Notes under the pieces: generated by a model | Database searches by the model: none | What the model was told of the DNA's origin: nothing | What the model saw: only the letters and a program-made list of their open reading frames with translations | Source: Sulfolobus acidocaldarius SUSAZ | Lineage (GTDB): Archaea > Thermoproteota > Thermoprotei_A > Sulfolobales > Sulfolobaceae | Assembly (NCBI GenBank): GCA_000508305.1 | Contig: CP006977.1 | Location: 1,458,621-1,522,620 of the forward strand | DNA length: 64,000 nt | Direction: 5' to 3' | Made by a program: the position numbers and the translations under genes | Part shown: positions 17,439 to 27,277 of the stretch, one piece after another | How the letters are laid out: each line of letters opens with the position of its first letter | Position numbering within the stretch: the stretch's first letter is position 1

Positions 17439-19019
17439 ATGAGCAGTAAGTATGGGGAAATTTTAAATGTAACAGAGGCTATTTTCTCTAGATGGAGTAA
17501 CGAGTTAGAGAGACCTGCTATATACTACAAAGACGAGATATGGACCTATGGGAGGTTGATAGATGAAATAAATAGAGCAGGTAATGCACTGAAAAAGTTC
17601 TTAGATAGAGAACAGAGACTCCTCATGATTTCTTATGACTCGCCATACTTCATATCAGTATTTTATGGCGCAATGAAAATAGGAGCCTTCCCAATTCCAG
17701 TTAATACATTTACAATACCTGAGGATCACATATTCTACTTGGAGGACAGTAAGGCTAAAGTCCTAGTCGTAGAGCCTGAAATTTGGGACAGGTTAGCTAG
17801 TAAATTAATCGGTAAAGCAGAGGAGTTGAAGTATGTTGTGATATTGCCAGGAGGGCATAGGGAGCAGTTACATATTTCCCCTCACCCAGCTAAGGTTATG
17901 TTGTATGAGGATATAGTCCCCCACGAATCCACTGCCTTAGATCCAGCAAAGACGTCCCCAGACGAACCTGCATTTGGACTATACACTTCAGGGAGTACAG
18001 GGCATCCCAAGTGTGCTGTCCACCTCCATAAGGACATAATAGTTGTTTTGAACACGTACGTGAAGAACGTTCTGAAAATTAGTGAAAACGATAGGCTTTT
18101 TAGTGCGTCAAAGCTCTTCTTCGCATACGGGCTAGGAAACTCCTCGTACTTCGCCTTCGGAAATGGTGCATCAGTGGTCTTAATGCCTGAAAGAGTAGAA
18201 CCAAAGAGAGTCCTTGATTATATTCAGACATATAGACCCACAATATTCTTCGCGGTTCCAACAATTTACAACTCTTTACTTAACGTAGAGGAGTGGAAAA
18301 AATATGATTTAAGCTCAATAAGGCTTTGTGCATCAGCGGGAGAGCCATTACCTGGAAAAATTTATGAAGAGTGGAAGAAGAGGTATGGTGTTGAGATTCT
18401 AGACGGAATAGGTTCAACAGAAGCTCTCCATATATACATATCAAACTTTCCTGGAGAATCTAGACCTAATTGCACCGGAAAAGTAGTCCCTGGCTATGAG
18501 GTTAAAATAGTTGACGAAAATGGTAACGAGGTTAAAGCTGGGGAAATAGGTGACTTATATGTAAAAGGTGACAGTGTAGCCATGTATTATTTACACAAGT
18601 ATGAGGACACCAGAAAGAACATGCAAGGTTATTGGTTTAGATGTGGAGACAAATTTTACTTTGACGATAATGGATACTTATACTATGTTGGGAGGTCTGA
18701 TGACATGATCAAAGCAGGGGGTATGTGGATTTCCCCAATTGAGGTGGAGTCAATTATACTTACCCATGAAGCAGTACTCGAAGCAGCAGTTGTGGGAATA
18801 AGGGATGAGGTGGGATTGACTAAAGTGGTTGCTTTTGTTATACCTAAGCAGGGATATGAGGCTAATGAAAAATTAGAGGAGGTAATAAAGGAGTATTTGA
18901 AAGGCAAACTTCCCTCGTATAAAATACCAAAACAGATTAGGTTCGTTAATGAATTACCTAAGACAGCTACAGGAAAGATTCAACGTTATAAGTTCAGAAC
19001 CGGTGAAGTTAAATCTTAA
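17439..19019 (+). CDS. AMP-forming acyl/aryl-CoA ligase, benzoate-CoA-ligase-like
   Basis: This is a 526-residue ANL-superfamily enzyme that makes a CoA thioester through an acyl-AMP. The P-loop YTSGSTGHPKCAVH (about 183-196) is followed by the A5-like segment GIGSTEALHIY, the A7/A8 segment WFRCGDKFY...GRSDDMIKAGG, and the catalytic lysine in PKTATGKIQ near the C-terminus. The wording of the P-loop and A8 motifs is closest to benzoate-CoA ligases, so an aromatic acid substrate is likely. It is next to a PaaX-type regulator and 3 kb from the PaaA-like oxygenase pair. Substrate assignment is inference. Confidence 0.85.
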   Translation: MSSKYGEILNVTEAIFSRWSNELERPAIYYKDEIWTYGRLIDEINRAGNALKKFLDREQRLLMISYDSPYFISVFYGAMKIGAFPIPVNTFTIPEDHIFYLEDSKAKVLVVEPEIWDRLASKLIGKAEELKYVVILPGGHREQLHISPHPAKVMLYEDIVPHESTALDPAKTSPDEPAFGLYTSGSTGHPKCAVHLHKDIIVVLNTYVKNVLKISENDRLFSASKLFFAYGLGNSSYFAFGNGASVVLMPERVEPKRVLDYIQTYRPTIFFAVPTIYNSLLNVEEWKKYDLSSIRLCASAGEPLPGKIYEEWKKRYGVEILDGIGSTEALHIYISNFPGESRPNCTGKVVPGYEVKIVDENGNEVKAGEIGDLYVKGDSVAMYYLHKYEDTRKNMQGYWFRCGDKFYFDDNGYLYYVGRSDDMIKAGGMWISPIEVESIILTHEAVLEAAVVGIRDEVGLTKVVAFVIPKQGYEANEKLEEVIKEYLKGKLPSYKIPKQIRFVNELPKTATGKIQRYKFRTGEVKS

Positions 19020-19079
19020 GTATCATTGTCCAACCACTAGGAGATGTATATTCATATGTTATTACTGATTATTATGCCT

Positions 19080-19095
19080 AAAAATTTAAATTTTT
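19080..19095. repeat. Perfect 16-bp AT palindrome
   Basis: AAAAATTTAAATTTTT reads the same on both strands, in the gap between the ligase and the PaaX-like gene. It could be an operator or a transcript end for the ligase, but simple AT palindromes also arise by chance. Confidence 0.35.
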
Positions 19096-19273
19096 ACTTA
19101 TCTTTGTGAAGAATGTGATATTATGAAGGTTTCAAATATTTCTAACGTATATATATTCACACATGATTTCACATTAGATTGTTCATTATATCGTTTTTCT
19201 AAATCAAATATAAAAAGTATGACATTTGAAGGAGAGATATCTAAATTAATTTCTGTTACATTAAGTGGGTAAC

Positions 19274-20062
19274 ATGAAGTTTCAAACGTTGTTCTTCACG
19301 ATTTATGGGGACTACATTATAAACTACGGAAATAGCATAACTGTAAGGAGTTTGATAAAGATAATGAGAGAGTTCGGTTTCACAGAGGGGGCAATAAGGG
19401 CAGGTCTATTCCGTTTAAGACAAAAGGGACTGGTGGACATGATTGATAGGAGGAGGTGTAGTTTATCTGAAGCTGGGTTATATAGGTTACAGGAAGGTAT
19501 GAAGCGAGTCTACGAGAGGAGGAACGGAGAGTGGGACGGAAAATGGAGAATAGTAGTTTACAATATACCTGAGTCAAATAGGAGTGTCAGAGATGAGATG
19601 AGAAAAACCTTAAAGTGGTTAGGCTTTGGATACTTGGCTCAATCGACATGGATATCACCAAACCCAGTTGAGGAAAGCCTAACCAAATTCATTAATGAAT
19701 TAAAAGATAATAGAACCAATGTTGACATATTCTTCTTTATTTCGGACTTTGTTGGAAATCCCCTTGAGATGGTAAGGAAGTGTTGGGACCTAAAAGAGGT
19801 TGAGGAAAAATACAAGGAGTTTGTAAATCAATGGAACAAGGTTATGGAGAACATATCTTCTTTGAAACCAAACGAGGCATTCATAACCAGAATTAAATTA
19901 GTTCATGAATACAGGAAATTTTTACACATTGATCCCAACTTGCCAAAAGACTTACTACCGCCAAATTGGATAGGTTACGAGGCATATGAGCTATTTCAAA
20001 AACTGAGGAATAAGCTCTCTACTCTATCAGACCAGTTCTTTAAGTCAGTATATGAACCTTGA
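19274..20062 (+). CDS. paaX: PaaX-family transcriptional regulator
   Basis: This is about 262 residues. A winged-helix domain at 5-75 carries the PaaX signature (LIKIMREFGFTEGAIRAGLFRL). The central PaaX domain follows (WDGKWRIVVYNIPE), then a helical C-terminal domain. PaaX proteins repress phenylacetate-type catabolic genes and are released by aryl-CoA. I prefer the ATG at 19274 to the GTG at 19265. It lies 250 nt downstream of the CoA ligase whose product could be its effector, and it probably regulates the ligase, the crotonase and the PaaA-like pair. An ACGTATA site at 19145 may be an autoregulatory operator. Confidence 0.88.
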   Translation: MKFQTLFFTIYGDYIINYGNSITVRSLIKIMREFGFTEGAIRAGLFRLRQKGLVDMIDRRRCSLSEAGLYRLQEGMKRVYERRNGEWDGKWRIVVYNIPESNRSVRDEMRKTLKWLGFGYLAQSTWISPNPVEESLTKFINELKDNRTNVDIFFFISDFVGNPLEMVRKCWDLKEVEEKYKEFVNQWNKVMENISSLKPNEAFITRIKLVHEYRKFLHIDPNLPKDLLPPNWIGYEAYELFQKLRNKLSTLSDQFFKSVYEP

Positions 20063-20294
20063 AGGACTACATCACGGATTTTTGTTATGAAGTCTTCTTC
20101 CTCTTCCACTATCATAAAGATTGGACAATAATTATCTCTCCCTTAAATTTGGGAGTGTGTAAAAACAAGAAGTTTTTAAGACCACTCAGTCACGTTAAAG
20201 TGTAGTCACTCACGCTATATTCTCTTTATGTAATCAGAAAACTACAGCTTTGCAATTGCAGATAAATTCAGATCTAAGTGCAAAAAAGATTCAT

Positions 20295-20648
20295 TTACTT
20301 GTTAGACGTAGAGGTTTTTTTAATTATCAAATTCACAATTAACGCTGTTAGTAACGATATTATACCATAGATCAGTGGATAGAGTAATACCACTATAACC
20401 CCATTTAATCCTAGAATTCCGCCAACTTTATCTGCCAATTGAACGACGTTCCCTAGGGGGTATAAAAGGTAGAGGGAAAGTGAGGCTATGAATCCTACTA
20501 GGAACCCCGCGATAACTGAGTATTTTCTAGTCAGTAATCCCAAAGGAATACCAACTAATATGGCAGTAAATGGGTAAAGGACAAATAGTTCAAAGACGTA
20601 AGCTAATATAATGGATACAATTATGTAAATTATTGATCTAATCTTCAT
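20295..20648 (-). CDS. Small integral membrane protein in operon with penicillin acylase
   Basis: This is a 117-residue protein with about four membrane helices and a charged C-terminal tail. Its ATG starts 2 nt after the stop of the penicillin acylase gene, so the two are co-transcribed. I do not recognise the family. It may help to place or protect the exported acylase in the membrane, which is a guess from context only. Confidence 0.7.
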   Translation of the reverse strand: MKIRSIIYIIVSIILAYVFELFVLYPFTAILVGIPLGLLTRKYSVIAGFLVGFIASLSLYLLYPLGNVVQLADKVGGILGLNGVIVVLLYPLIYGIISLLTALIVNLIIKKTSTSNK

Positions 20649-20649
20649 C

Positions 20650-23145
20650 TCAATCGCCCTCTAAAGTTATGTTAGCGATAGTAGTATAACCATAGCCGGA
20701 GTATGACACATACCTAAAGCTTAGCCAAAGTGGTAGTTGGTTTTGGCTGTACTCATTAAATATTCCCTCTGATGGTCCTCCTGGAAATATCCCGTAGAAT
20801 AGAGAGGAGTTAATGGATGCGACAAATCTAAGTGAAGACCCTACAGTAACATATGGTAGTGGTACAGTTGGTACATATGGGGTTGAACCCACTGCCAAAG
20901 TGTGAGGATCTCCAAATATGGGTATTGGACCTATGGATAACTGACTTAACTGTAATGGATCATAGATCTCAAGAAAGTGCACTTTACCCCAGGTCCAGTC
21001 ACTTACATTACTTCCTAACTTTTGTTGAAGTAGTGAGATAGCTTTAGCGAAGGCATTTTGAACAAGGTTATTGAAATTACCGTTAACCCATATGGATGTA
21101 GGATCATTTAAAGCAATATAGATAAGGTCAGGGACAACATAAGGTATACCGGAGATACCTATAATTCCTAGACCATACTTGTCAAGTATCTCAGCCATAC
21201 TCATGTTTACCATTTCTGCTACTATATACGTATATATTGTGGGCGCAACCTCTCCCTGGTAGAATGTGTAGTTCCATGATTTGAGGTATTGTACTGCTTG
21301 TGCCTCAATTGTCGTATTCCCGTTACCTATGGCTTTAAGTAAAAGTGGTGTAAGTTGAGAAGCCCAATAATCCGTCACATTTGACTGTAATGACATCATA
21401 TCGCTCACGTCTACAGACTTCTGGTATTTAAGATAATGATATATGTCCTCTGCCCTTCCTCCAGAACTCCAATAACCACCTATAAATGGATAAGGATAAT
21501 TTATCCAGGCAGTTGGCTGATTTGGAGCGAAGGCATAACCTCTTGATGGGTCAAACACTTGGGGTAAGTACTTGAACGGAACATAACCTACTGGTTCAAA
21601 CTTACTGGTGGTTCCATTTAGAGGTGTTCTTGCACCAATGACTAGGACAGTCTTTCCGTTGGGTAAGGTCTCGTTTATAAGGGGATAAGAGCCAGCCACA
21701 ATGTAGCCCGCATGGTTTTTACTTATCATTGCTATGTTCTGCGGTGGTATTACCCAGTACTTAGCGGCATTTATTAAGTCATTAAAGGAAGTGGAGTTAT
21801 CTAGCAGAAGTATTCCAATAACAGTAAGTATCGGTTCTTTCATAGCAGTCCAATACAGGCTTATCCCGTAATTTCCGTCCCTTGCAACTAATGGTCCGTT
21901 ATTAGTGTAATAAACGGTATAGGTCTTTCCCATAAGTGTGTAGTTATACTCCTGCATCGGATACCATTTACCGTCAAAGTAATAGTAAGTCCCATTAACC
22001 CTTTCAACATAAGCATTAGACGAGCTCCCCTCGGGAGTTGTCAACCCCCATGCAGTGTAAGGTGTGTGCCCTATAAGTACTCCAGGGATTCCAACCAATG
22101 CCCAACCTGTAACATTAAACCCTCCTCCAACCAATTGTAAAGGTATCCACACCGAAGGGTAAAGTAGTGGTAAATGTGGATCATTGGCTAATATAGGTCC
22201 CTGTGATGAGAAGTTAGATGTAATTACCCATGAGTTGCTTGCTAGAATAGGCGCAGGGAAATCAACATAAGGGTCTGAGATGTTAAGTAGAGCATATTTC
22301 ATTAAGGGCACTAGACTTATCAGTTGTTGTTTAGTTAAGCCTGTTGCCCATGATTGATACCAGTCCAAAGACCAGAGATATGACGGGGATATCCCCTGAC
22401 TTGTAAGATTGTAACCGTTAACAGTCCCATCACCGGGCATCACTGTGAGATTACCATCAATGAAGTGTGGATAGTAGGGATTTATCTCGTTGACCTCTGA
22501 GAAGTTGAAATATGCGTAGAGAAGGGCAGATGCTAGCTCATCTGAAAACCCAGACGTTAAACTCCATGCCATGTACTCACCAAATGCCAATGAGTAAATA
22601 GGTGACCAGTTATACGGCTGAACCCCTAAAAACTTAAACTCAAGCGGTAGATCCCTGTAACTTAGAGAGCTTATGTAGTCATTTACACCTTCAGAGAAGG
22701 CTGTGAGGTAAGAGTAAACGGTAGGATAATTTTCCCTTATATACTTGGTGCTCATATTAGCGTTCTGAGGTATCCCAATCAAATGCATGGCAATGTCTGA
22801 GCTCAGTCCCTTACTACCTACCCATGAGCTCAGGTTTCCCATGGCAAGTAGACCGAAAAACTCCATCTGAAAGAGTCGCTGGCTCGCCTCATAATAACCC
22901 TCTGCTAGGAGAAGGTCATGAAGGTTATCAGCGTAAATGTGGGCAATACCATTGCTATCCACATATATATTAACGTTACCCTGAAGCCCTTTAATATGGG
23001 TTACGTAAGTTAATTCCTTAGTGTTTCCTGTTGTGACCCAGACTCCTAAATAAGGGTTTAAAATCGCTAGGGGTAGAGTGAACAGGGACACCAGTATCAA
23101 CACAACTACTAAAATGCCTGCAAATACGTAATTCTTAATGCTAAT
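20650..23145 (-). CDS. Exported penicillin acylase family amidohydrolase (Ntn hydrolase), apparent AUU start
   Basis: This is an approximately 830-residue precursor of a penicillin/cephalosporin acylase or acyl-homoserine-lactone acylase. The alpha-chain segment is GYYEASQRLFQMEF. The self-cleavage site precedes the nucleophilic Ser289 (counting from the GTG at 23103) in LASNSWVI, followed by GPILANDPHLPL. The GTG at 23103 would start inside the hydrophobic signal segment. The frame upstream gives ISIKNYVFAGILVVV from an ATT at 23145, and GAGGTGAGG (23150-23158) lies just before it. I therefore set the start at ATT. The enzyme should act outside the cell on N-acyl compounds. The downstream membrane protein is in the same operon. 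Confidence 0.78.
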   Translation of the reverse strand: MSIKNYVFAGILVVVLILVSLFTLPLAILNPYLGVWVTTGNTKELTYVTHIKGLQGNVNIYVDSNGIAHIYADNLHDLLLAEGYYEASQRLFQMEFFGLLAMGNLSSWVGSKGLSSDIAMHLIGIPQNANMSTKYIRENYPTVYSYLTAFSEGVNDYISSLSYRDLPLEFKFLGVQPYNWSPIYSLAFGEYMAWSLTSGFSDELASALLYAYFNFSEVNEINPYYPHFIDGNLTVMPGDGTVNGYNLTSQGISPSYLWSLDWYQSWATGLTKQQLISLVPLMKYALLNISDPYVDFPAPILASNSWVITSNFSSQGPILANDPHLPLLYPSVWIPLQLVGGGFNVTGWALVGIPGVLIGHTPYTAWGLTTPEGSSSNAYVERVNGTYYYFDGKWYPMQEYNYTLMGKTYTVYYTNNGPLVARDGNYGISLYWTAMKEPILTVIGILLLDNSTSFNDLINAAKYWVIPPQNIAMISKNHAGYIVAGSYPLINETLPNGKTVLVIGARTPLNGTTSKFEPVGYVPFKYLPQVFDPSRGYAFAPNQPTAWINYPYPFIGGYWSSGGRAEDIYHYLKYQKSVDVSDMMSLQSNVTDYWASQLTPLLLKAIGNGNTTIEAQAVQYLKSWNYTFYQGEVAPTIYTYIVAEMVNMSMAEILDKYGLGIIGISGIPYVVPDLIYIALNDPTSIWVNGNFNNLVQNAFAKAISLLQQKLGSNVSDWTWGKVHFLEIYDPLQLSQLSIGPIPIFGDPHTLAVGSTPYVPTVPLPYVTVGSSLRFVASINSSLFYGIFPGGPSEGIFNEYSQNQLPLWLSFRYVSYSGYGYTTIANITLEGD

Positions 23146-23146
23146 T

Positions 23147-23377
23147 CTACCTCACCTCTTGAAATTGTCCAATATATGTTGAAGTTGTGATATAATTACG
23201 AAAGGTATTTACCACGTCCTTATTTCTTAGTTGTATAATCATTGCGGGAAATAATTTAGAATAGCACTCTGTTCCACATACTTTTCGTGTCAATTCCGAG
23301 ATTGTTGCACCACTTTTTTCTTTTCCAAAGTCTCGGTTTCCTATGGACACACTCAGAAGAGGTCTGTTTTTCTTCAT
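23147..23377 (-). CDS. Possible small protein upstream of penicillin acylase
   Basis: This is a 76-residue reading frame. TTAAATATA about 25 nt upstream of its ATG is a good TATA box, and its stop lies 1 nt before the proposed ATT start of the acylase. The Shine-Dalgarno motif of the acylase is inside its last codons, so it could be a leader cistron that couples translation. The sequence has two cysteines and no recognisable domain. It may instead simply be the untranslated leader. Confidence 0.35.
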   Translation of the reverse strand: MKKNRPLLSVSIGNRDFGKEKSGATISELTRKVCGTECYSKLFPAMIIQLRNKDVVNTFRNYITTSTYIGQFQEVR

Positions 23378-23575
23378 AATGATCTAATTTATAGGTATAT
23401 TTAACTAATTAAATATCTTCAGCTAATAACTGACTTTTCACTTCTTGTGGACTAGATAAATTAGGATTAAAAATTTTAATTATCTTTACATAAGGAAACT
23501 TGAAGACAATCTTGAATTTGTAAAATAAATTTCAAATATAGGAAAATTTAATATTCAAAAAGTACATTATGTATA

Positions 23576-25252
23576 ATGATGTCTGAGGACTCATGGAAAA
23601 ACGTTTATTCATACCTCTCCAACTCTTACGGCAAAAACCACTTCACGGTTGATAAACCATTTCAACTTCTTTTGAAGTACTTTAGAGGAGCGGTTCCCGA
23701 TCTGACACCTTTAGGTGAATTTGCTGGAGGGGAGTTGCTGGAAATTTCAGATTATATAGATAAAGGGGCTCACCCTAAACACGTCATGTGGAGTATAGAT
23801 GGGCAAAGAGTTGATGAGGTTTGGATTTCACCTATGCAAAGGCTAGTTTTAGAGAGATTATTAAAAGAGTATCACGTTAATTCCTACCCATATAAGGGAG
23901 GGGATTGGTTCCAGCACTTTGCATCAATATACTTAATCTCAGATCCTGGAATAGCGTGTATCCTGACTGTAACAAATCAAACAGCTTATACCCTATACAA
24001 GTACGGAGACGCTTATCAAAGAACACTTGTAGACGGAATGATAGGTGAGAACGATAAGATACTCTTTGGCGCAACATGGTTTACAGAAGTTCAGGGAGGA
24101 AGTGACTTAGGCGCTAATCTGGTTGAGGCTTATAGGGAGGGAAATACTTGGAAATTAAACGGAATCACCAAATATTTCGCCAGTGATGCAGGGTTAGCTC
24201 ATTACGCTTTAGTTACAGCCAGACCTAAGGGAGCTCTGTCAGGAGCAAAGGGGTTAGGTCTCTTTTTAGTCCCTAAATTTGATTCCTCAGGGAGAAGGAA
24301 CTTTTTGATCAGGAGATTAAAGGAAAAAAGTGCTACCATCAGTGTTCCTACTGGAGAGGTAGAGTTTCATGATTCTGAAGCCCAACCTATAGGAGAGTTA
24401 AATCAGGGAATATACTACACAGTCGAGACCTTAACCGTGTCCAGAATAGCTAATGCATTTGGAGCTCTGGGATTAGCCAGGAAAGCGTATCTTGAGGCTT
24501 ATTACTATGTACAGAGGAGAAAAGCATTTGGAAAACCCTTAATTGAACATCCATTAGTACGTAGAGACCTATTAGATATGGAAGTTTATATTGAGGGGAC
24601 TATGGCACTTGCTCTGAAGTCAGTTAGTGAATTTCAGAAGTCGTGGATGTTGACTCCACCTTATAATGAAAATTACAATTACGCTAGGTTATTGACCCAT
24701 ATAGCCAAGAATATGACCGCTGACATGTCAGCTTACGTCACCAAAATGGCTATGGAGCTTCATGGCGGTATTGGATTTCTGAGGGAGTTTCCCATAGAAC
24801 GACTTCATAGGGAGGCTCTAATTACACCCATATGGGAGGGACCAAGTAATATTCAAGCTCTAGACATGCTTGAGGCGTTGGTTAAAAAGAAAGCTCATCT
24901 GACACTCATAAAGGACATGGAGAATTTAGTAAACCAGTTGAAGGAGGACAGAGATCTTGGTGATCTAGCATTAAGGAGTATTAATGAGTCCCTTTCAGGG
25001 ATTTTAAACATGCAGGTAGAAGATGCCCAGTATTATGCAAAAGACCTACTAAATACCCTAGGTAATGCAGTTGCAACTATTCTACTCCTTCACGCGGGAG
25101 AGAATTTAGGGTCCAGTAGATTAAGGACAGTTGGTAAACTCTACGCTATGCGGTCCTTGGAGGGAAAAGTGTACCCTATTAAGGATCTCAGAAGTGGAGA
25201 GGTAATATTCATGATAGACAAGGTAGAGTTGAAGGCTGAGACCAATGGGTAA
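23576..25252 (+). CDS. Acyl-CoA dehydrogenase (AidB/isovaleryl-type)
   Basis: This is a 558-residue FAD enzyme, longer than the usual 380 because of an N-terminal extension and a C-terminal helical domain, as in AidB and FadE5-like enzymes. Motifs include WFTEVQGGSDLGAN (the FAD/substrate loop, about 162-175), QRRKAFGKPLIEHP, MELHGGIGFLREFPIERLHR and IWEGPSNIQALD, which holds the probable catalytic Glu. It should introduce a double bond into an acyl-CoA. Its end overlaps the following CoA ligase by 8 nt, so the two form an operon that activates and then oxidises an acid. Either ATG of the initial ATGATG is possible. Confidence 0.88.
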   Translation: MMSEDSWKNVYSYLSNSYGKNHFTVDKPFQLLLKYFRGAVPDLTPLGEFAGGELLEISDYIDKGAHPKHVMWSIDGQRVDEVWISPMQRLVLERLLKEYHVNSYPYKGGDWFQHFASIYLISDPGIACILTVTNQTAYTLYKYGDAYQRTLVDGMIGENDKILFGATWFTEVQGGSDLGANLVEAYREGNTWKLNGITKYFASDAGLAHYALVTARPKGALSGAKGLGLFLVPKFDSSGRRNFLIRRLKEKSATISVPTGEVEFHDSEAQPIGELNQGIYYTVETLTVSRIANAFGALGLARKAYLEAYYYVQRRKAFGKPLIEHPLVRRDLLDMEVYIEGTMALALKSVSEFQKSWMLTPPYNENYNYARLLTHIAKNMTADMSAYVTKMAMELHGGIGFLREFPIERLHREALITPIWEGPSNIQALDMLEALVKKKAHLTLIKDMENLVNQLKEDRDLGDLALRSINESLSGILNMQVEDAQYYAKDLLNTLGNAVATILLLHAGENLGSSRLRTVGKLYAMRSLEGKVYPIKDLRSGEVIFMIDKVELKAETNG

Positions 25253-26795
25253 TTACTTCACTGTTTTTGAACTCTTGAAAAGAGCTAAAGATCTAACACC
25301 TAACGTGGAGATCGTGTATGGGAACGAGGTATATACATATAAGGAAGTTTATGAGAGGGTGGTGAAACTTACTAATTCTCTTCATAATCTTGGTATAAAG
25401 AAGGGGACAATCATAGGTGTTGCAGACTGGAACACCAACAGATTTGTGGAGTTACTCTATGCTTCAGCTCTGTTAGGCTGTGTAATTTACCCAGTTAACA
25501 TTAGATTACCTCCTGAGCAAATAATCTGGACAATTAAATTCGCCAACGTGGAATGGCTGTTCATAAGCCGTGACTTCGAGGCATTATCTAAAGTGTTTGA
25601 TTCATCTAAAGTTGTTTATCTAGATGGTAATAACGGTCAAATAAGTTATGAAGACCTCATTTCTAAGGGTGCCATGGAAAAGGTAAATTATGATGTTAAG
25701 GGAGGAGACCCTTACTCCATTCTGTTTACCTCTGGTACTACAGGTAAGCCAAAGGCTGTGATGTATACACACGAGAAGGTAATTCATGGCGCACTAAGTA
25801 TAGTCCATCAGCTTGGTCTTTACAATTCTCCTGCAAAACTCTCCTCTCATGACGTCATAATGCCATTTATCCCATTCTATCATTTGTGGTCTTGGGGCTC
25901 TGGATTTATAGCCACTTACCTTGGAGCTAAATACGTCTTGACCGGTAAGTTTGACCCAAAGACAGCAGTACAATTAATCAAAAGGGAAAATGTTACGTGG
26001 ATAAATGCAGTCCCCACTATGATACAGATGATATTATCTTCAGGAGAACAGTTACCTGGAGTTAAAGCACTTATAGGTGGACAGACTATTCCCTATAACA
26101 TTGCTAAATCCATATCCGATGCAGGGTTAAAGTTCTCAACAATCTACGGAGGCACTGATATGTTGGCAATATCCATTTCAATTATACCAGGTAAGTTCCG
26201 AGTTAAGGATGATATAGATTATTTACGTACTACTACTCATCCAGTCCCCTTTGCTGAGGTAAAGGTTGTTAAACCAGATGGGACTGAGGCTAGTTACAAC
26301 GAGATGGGTGAGTTATATGTTAGGGCTCCTTGGTTACCAGGTTCATACTACAATAATCCGGAAGAGACTCGGAGCGCCTATGACGAGAACGGTTGGTTCA
26401 AAACGGGTGATTTAGCGATAATAACTGAGGAAGGGGGTCTAAGGATAGTTGATAGGGTAAAGGACGTGATAAAGAGCGGTGGTGAGTGGATTCCCAGTAG
26501 TGTATTAGAGTCCATAATTTCGGAGATCCCCGCTGTCGAACAGGTCGCGGTATTAGGATTTCCAGACCAGAAATGGGGAGAAAGACCTGTGGCAGTAGTG
26601 AAACTGAAGCCAGGTCAAAGGACTGATCAAAAAGAGATTTTAGAATATCTTAGAGATGCAGTGAATAAGGGCAGGATAAATAAGTGGTGGCTACCTGATA
26701 AGATAGTGTTTATTGATAATATGCCATTGACTAGCACAGGAAAGATAAATAAACTCGCCTTAAGAAAGGAGGTGGAACACGTTAACGTGGGATAA
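25245..26795 (+). CDS. AMP-forming acyl-CoA synthetase (fatty-acid type)
   Basis: This is a 516-residue ANL-superfamily ligase. The P-loop is FTSGTTGKPKAVMYTH (about 160-175), with IYGGTDM (A5), WFKTGDLA and VKDVIKSGGEW (A7/A8), and the catalytic lysine in TSTGKINK. The medium-chain or short-chain fatty-acyl-CoA synthetase subgroup (FadD3-like or AlkK-like) fits best. It is coupled to the acyl-CoA dehydrogenase upstream by an 8-nt overlap. Together they start beta-oxidation of an unknown acid, perhaps one released by the exported acylase nearby (inference). Confidence 0.87.
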   Translation: MGNYFTVFELLKRAKDLTPNVEIVYGNEVYTYKEVYERVVKLTNSLHNLGIKKGTIIGVADWNTNRFVELLYASALLGCVIYPVNIRLPPEQIIWTIKFANVEWLFISRDFEALSKVFDSSKVVYLDGNNGQISYEDLISKGAMEKVNYDVKGGDPYSILFTSGTTGKPKAVMYTHEKVIHGALSIVHQLGLYNSPAKLSSHDVIMPFIPFYHLWSWGSGFIATYLGAKYVLTGKFDPKTAVQLIKRENVTWINAVPTMIQMILSSGEQLPGVKALIGGQTIPYNIAKSISDAGLKFSTIYGGTDMLAISISIIPGKFRVKDDIDYLRTTTHPVPFAEVKVVKPDGTEASYNEMGELYVRAPWLPGSYYNNPEETRSAYDENGWFKTGDLAIITEEGGLRIVDRVKDVIKSGGEWIPSSVLESIISEIPAVEQVAVLGFPDQKWGERPVAVVKLKPGQRTDQKEILEYLRDAVNKGRINKWWLPDKIVFIDNMPLTSTGKINKLALRKEVEHVNVG

Positions 26796-26829
26796 GATAT
26801 TTGTTAAATTCCTACTGTTAGCCTCAATT

Positions 26830-27277
26830 TCAACTTTTTAAGTAGAACTCTATGGCTAGATTAACAGCCTCTTTTATTTTATCCAAGCTCATAAACGGCA
26901 TATCTCTTTTGGATTCTATTGCACACCTCTCATGGCACGGTATATGTATAAATCCTCCCTTTGTACCAATTCTTTTAGCCTCCCTGAGTATGAGGAACAT
27001 GGTCATATTACAAATGTACGATCCAGCAGTGAGGCTTATCTCTGAGGGAACGTTCTTAGATTTCAAGTATTCAACCAATTCTTCAACAGGCAAATTAGAA
27101 AATATCCCGTCATGTTCATTCATGTCAATTCTCTGTCCCTTATATATGACTCCCATATTATCAGGTATCCTGGAGTACTTGTAATTTATAGCAATTTTCT
27201 CAGGAGTGATTTTAGTTCTTCCTGGTGCTAGTCCTATACCTAAAATTAGGTTTGGCTGGTAACGTCTTATACTCTAG
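26830..27277 (-). pseudogene. pcp: Pyroglutamyl-peptidase I, N-terminally truncated by a mobile element
   Basis: The minus strand reads QPNLILGIGLAPGRT, then a short linker, then the known C-terminal part with the catalytic Cys in AGSYICNM and His in GFIHIPCH. That is the central and C-terminal part of a pyrrolidone-carboxylate peptidase. About the first 60 residues (normally starting with the FGFEPF motif) are gone. The coding sequence stops at the edge of the small IS605-like element at 27278-27648, and sequence beyond the element does not encode the missing part. An in-frame ATG at 27156 could make only a 108-residue fragment, so I call this a dead gene. Confidence 0.8.
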
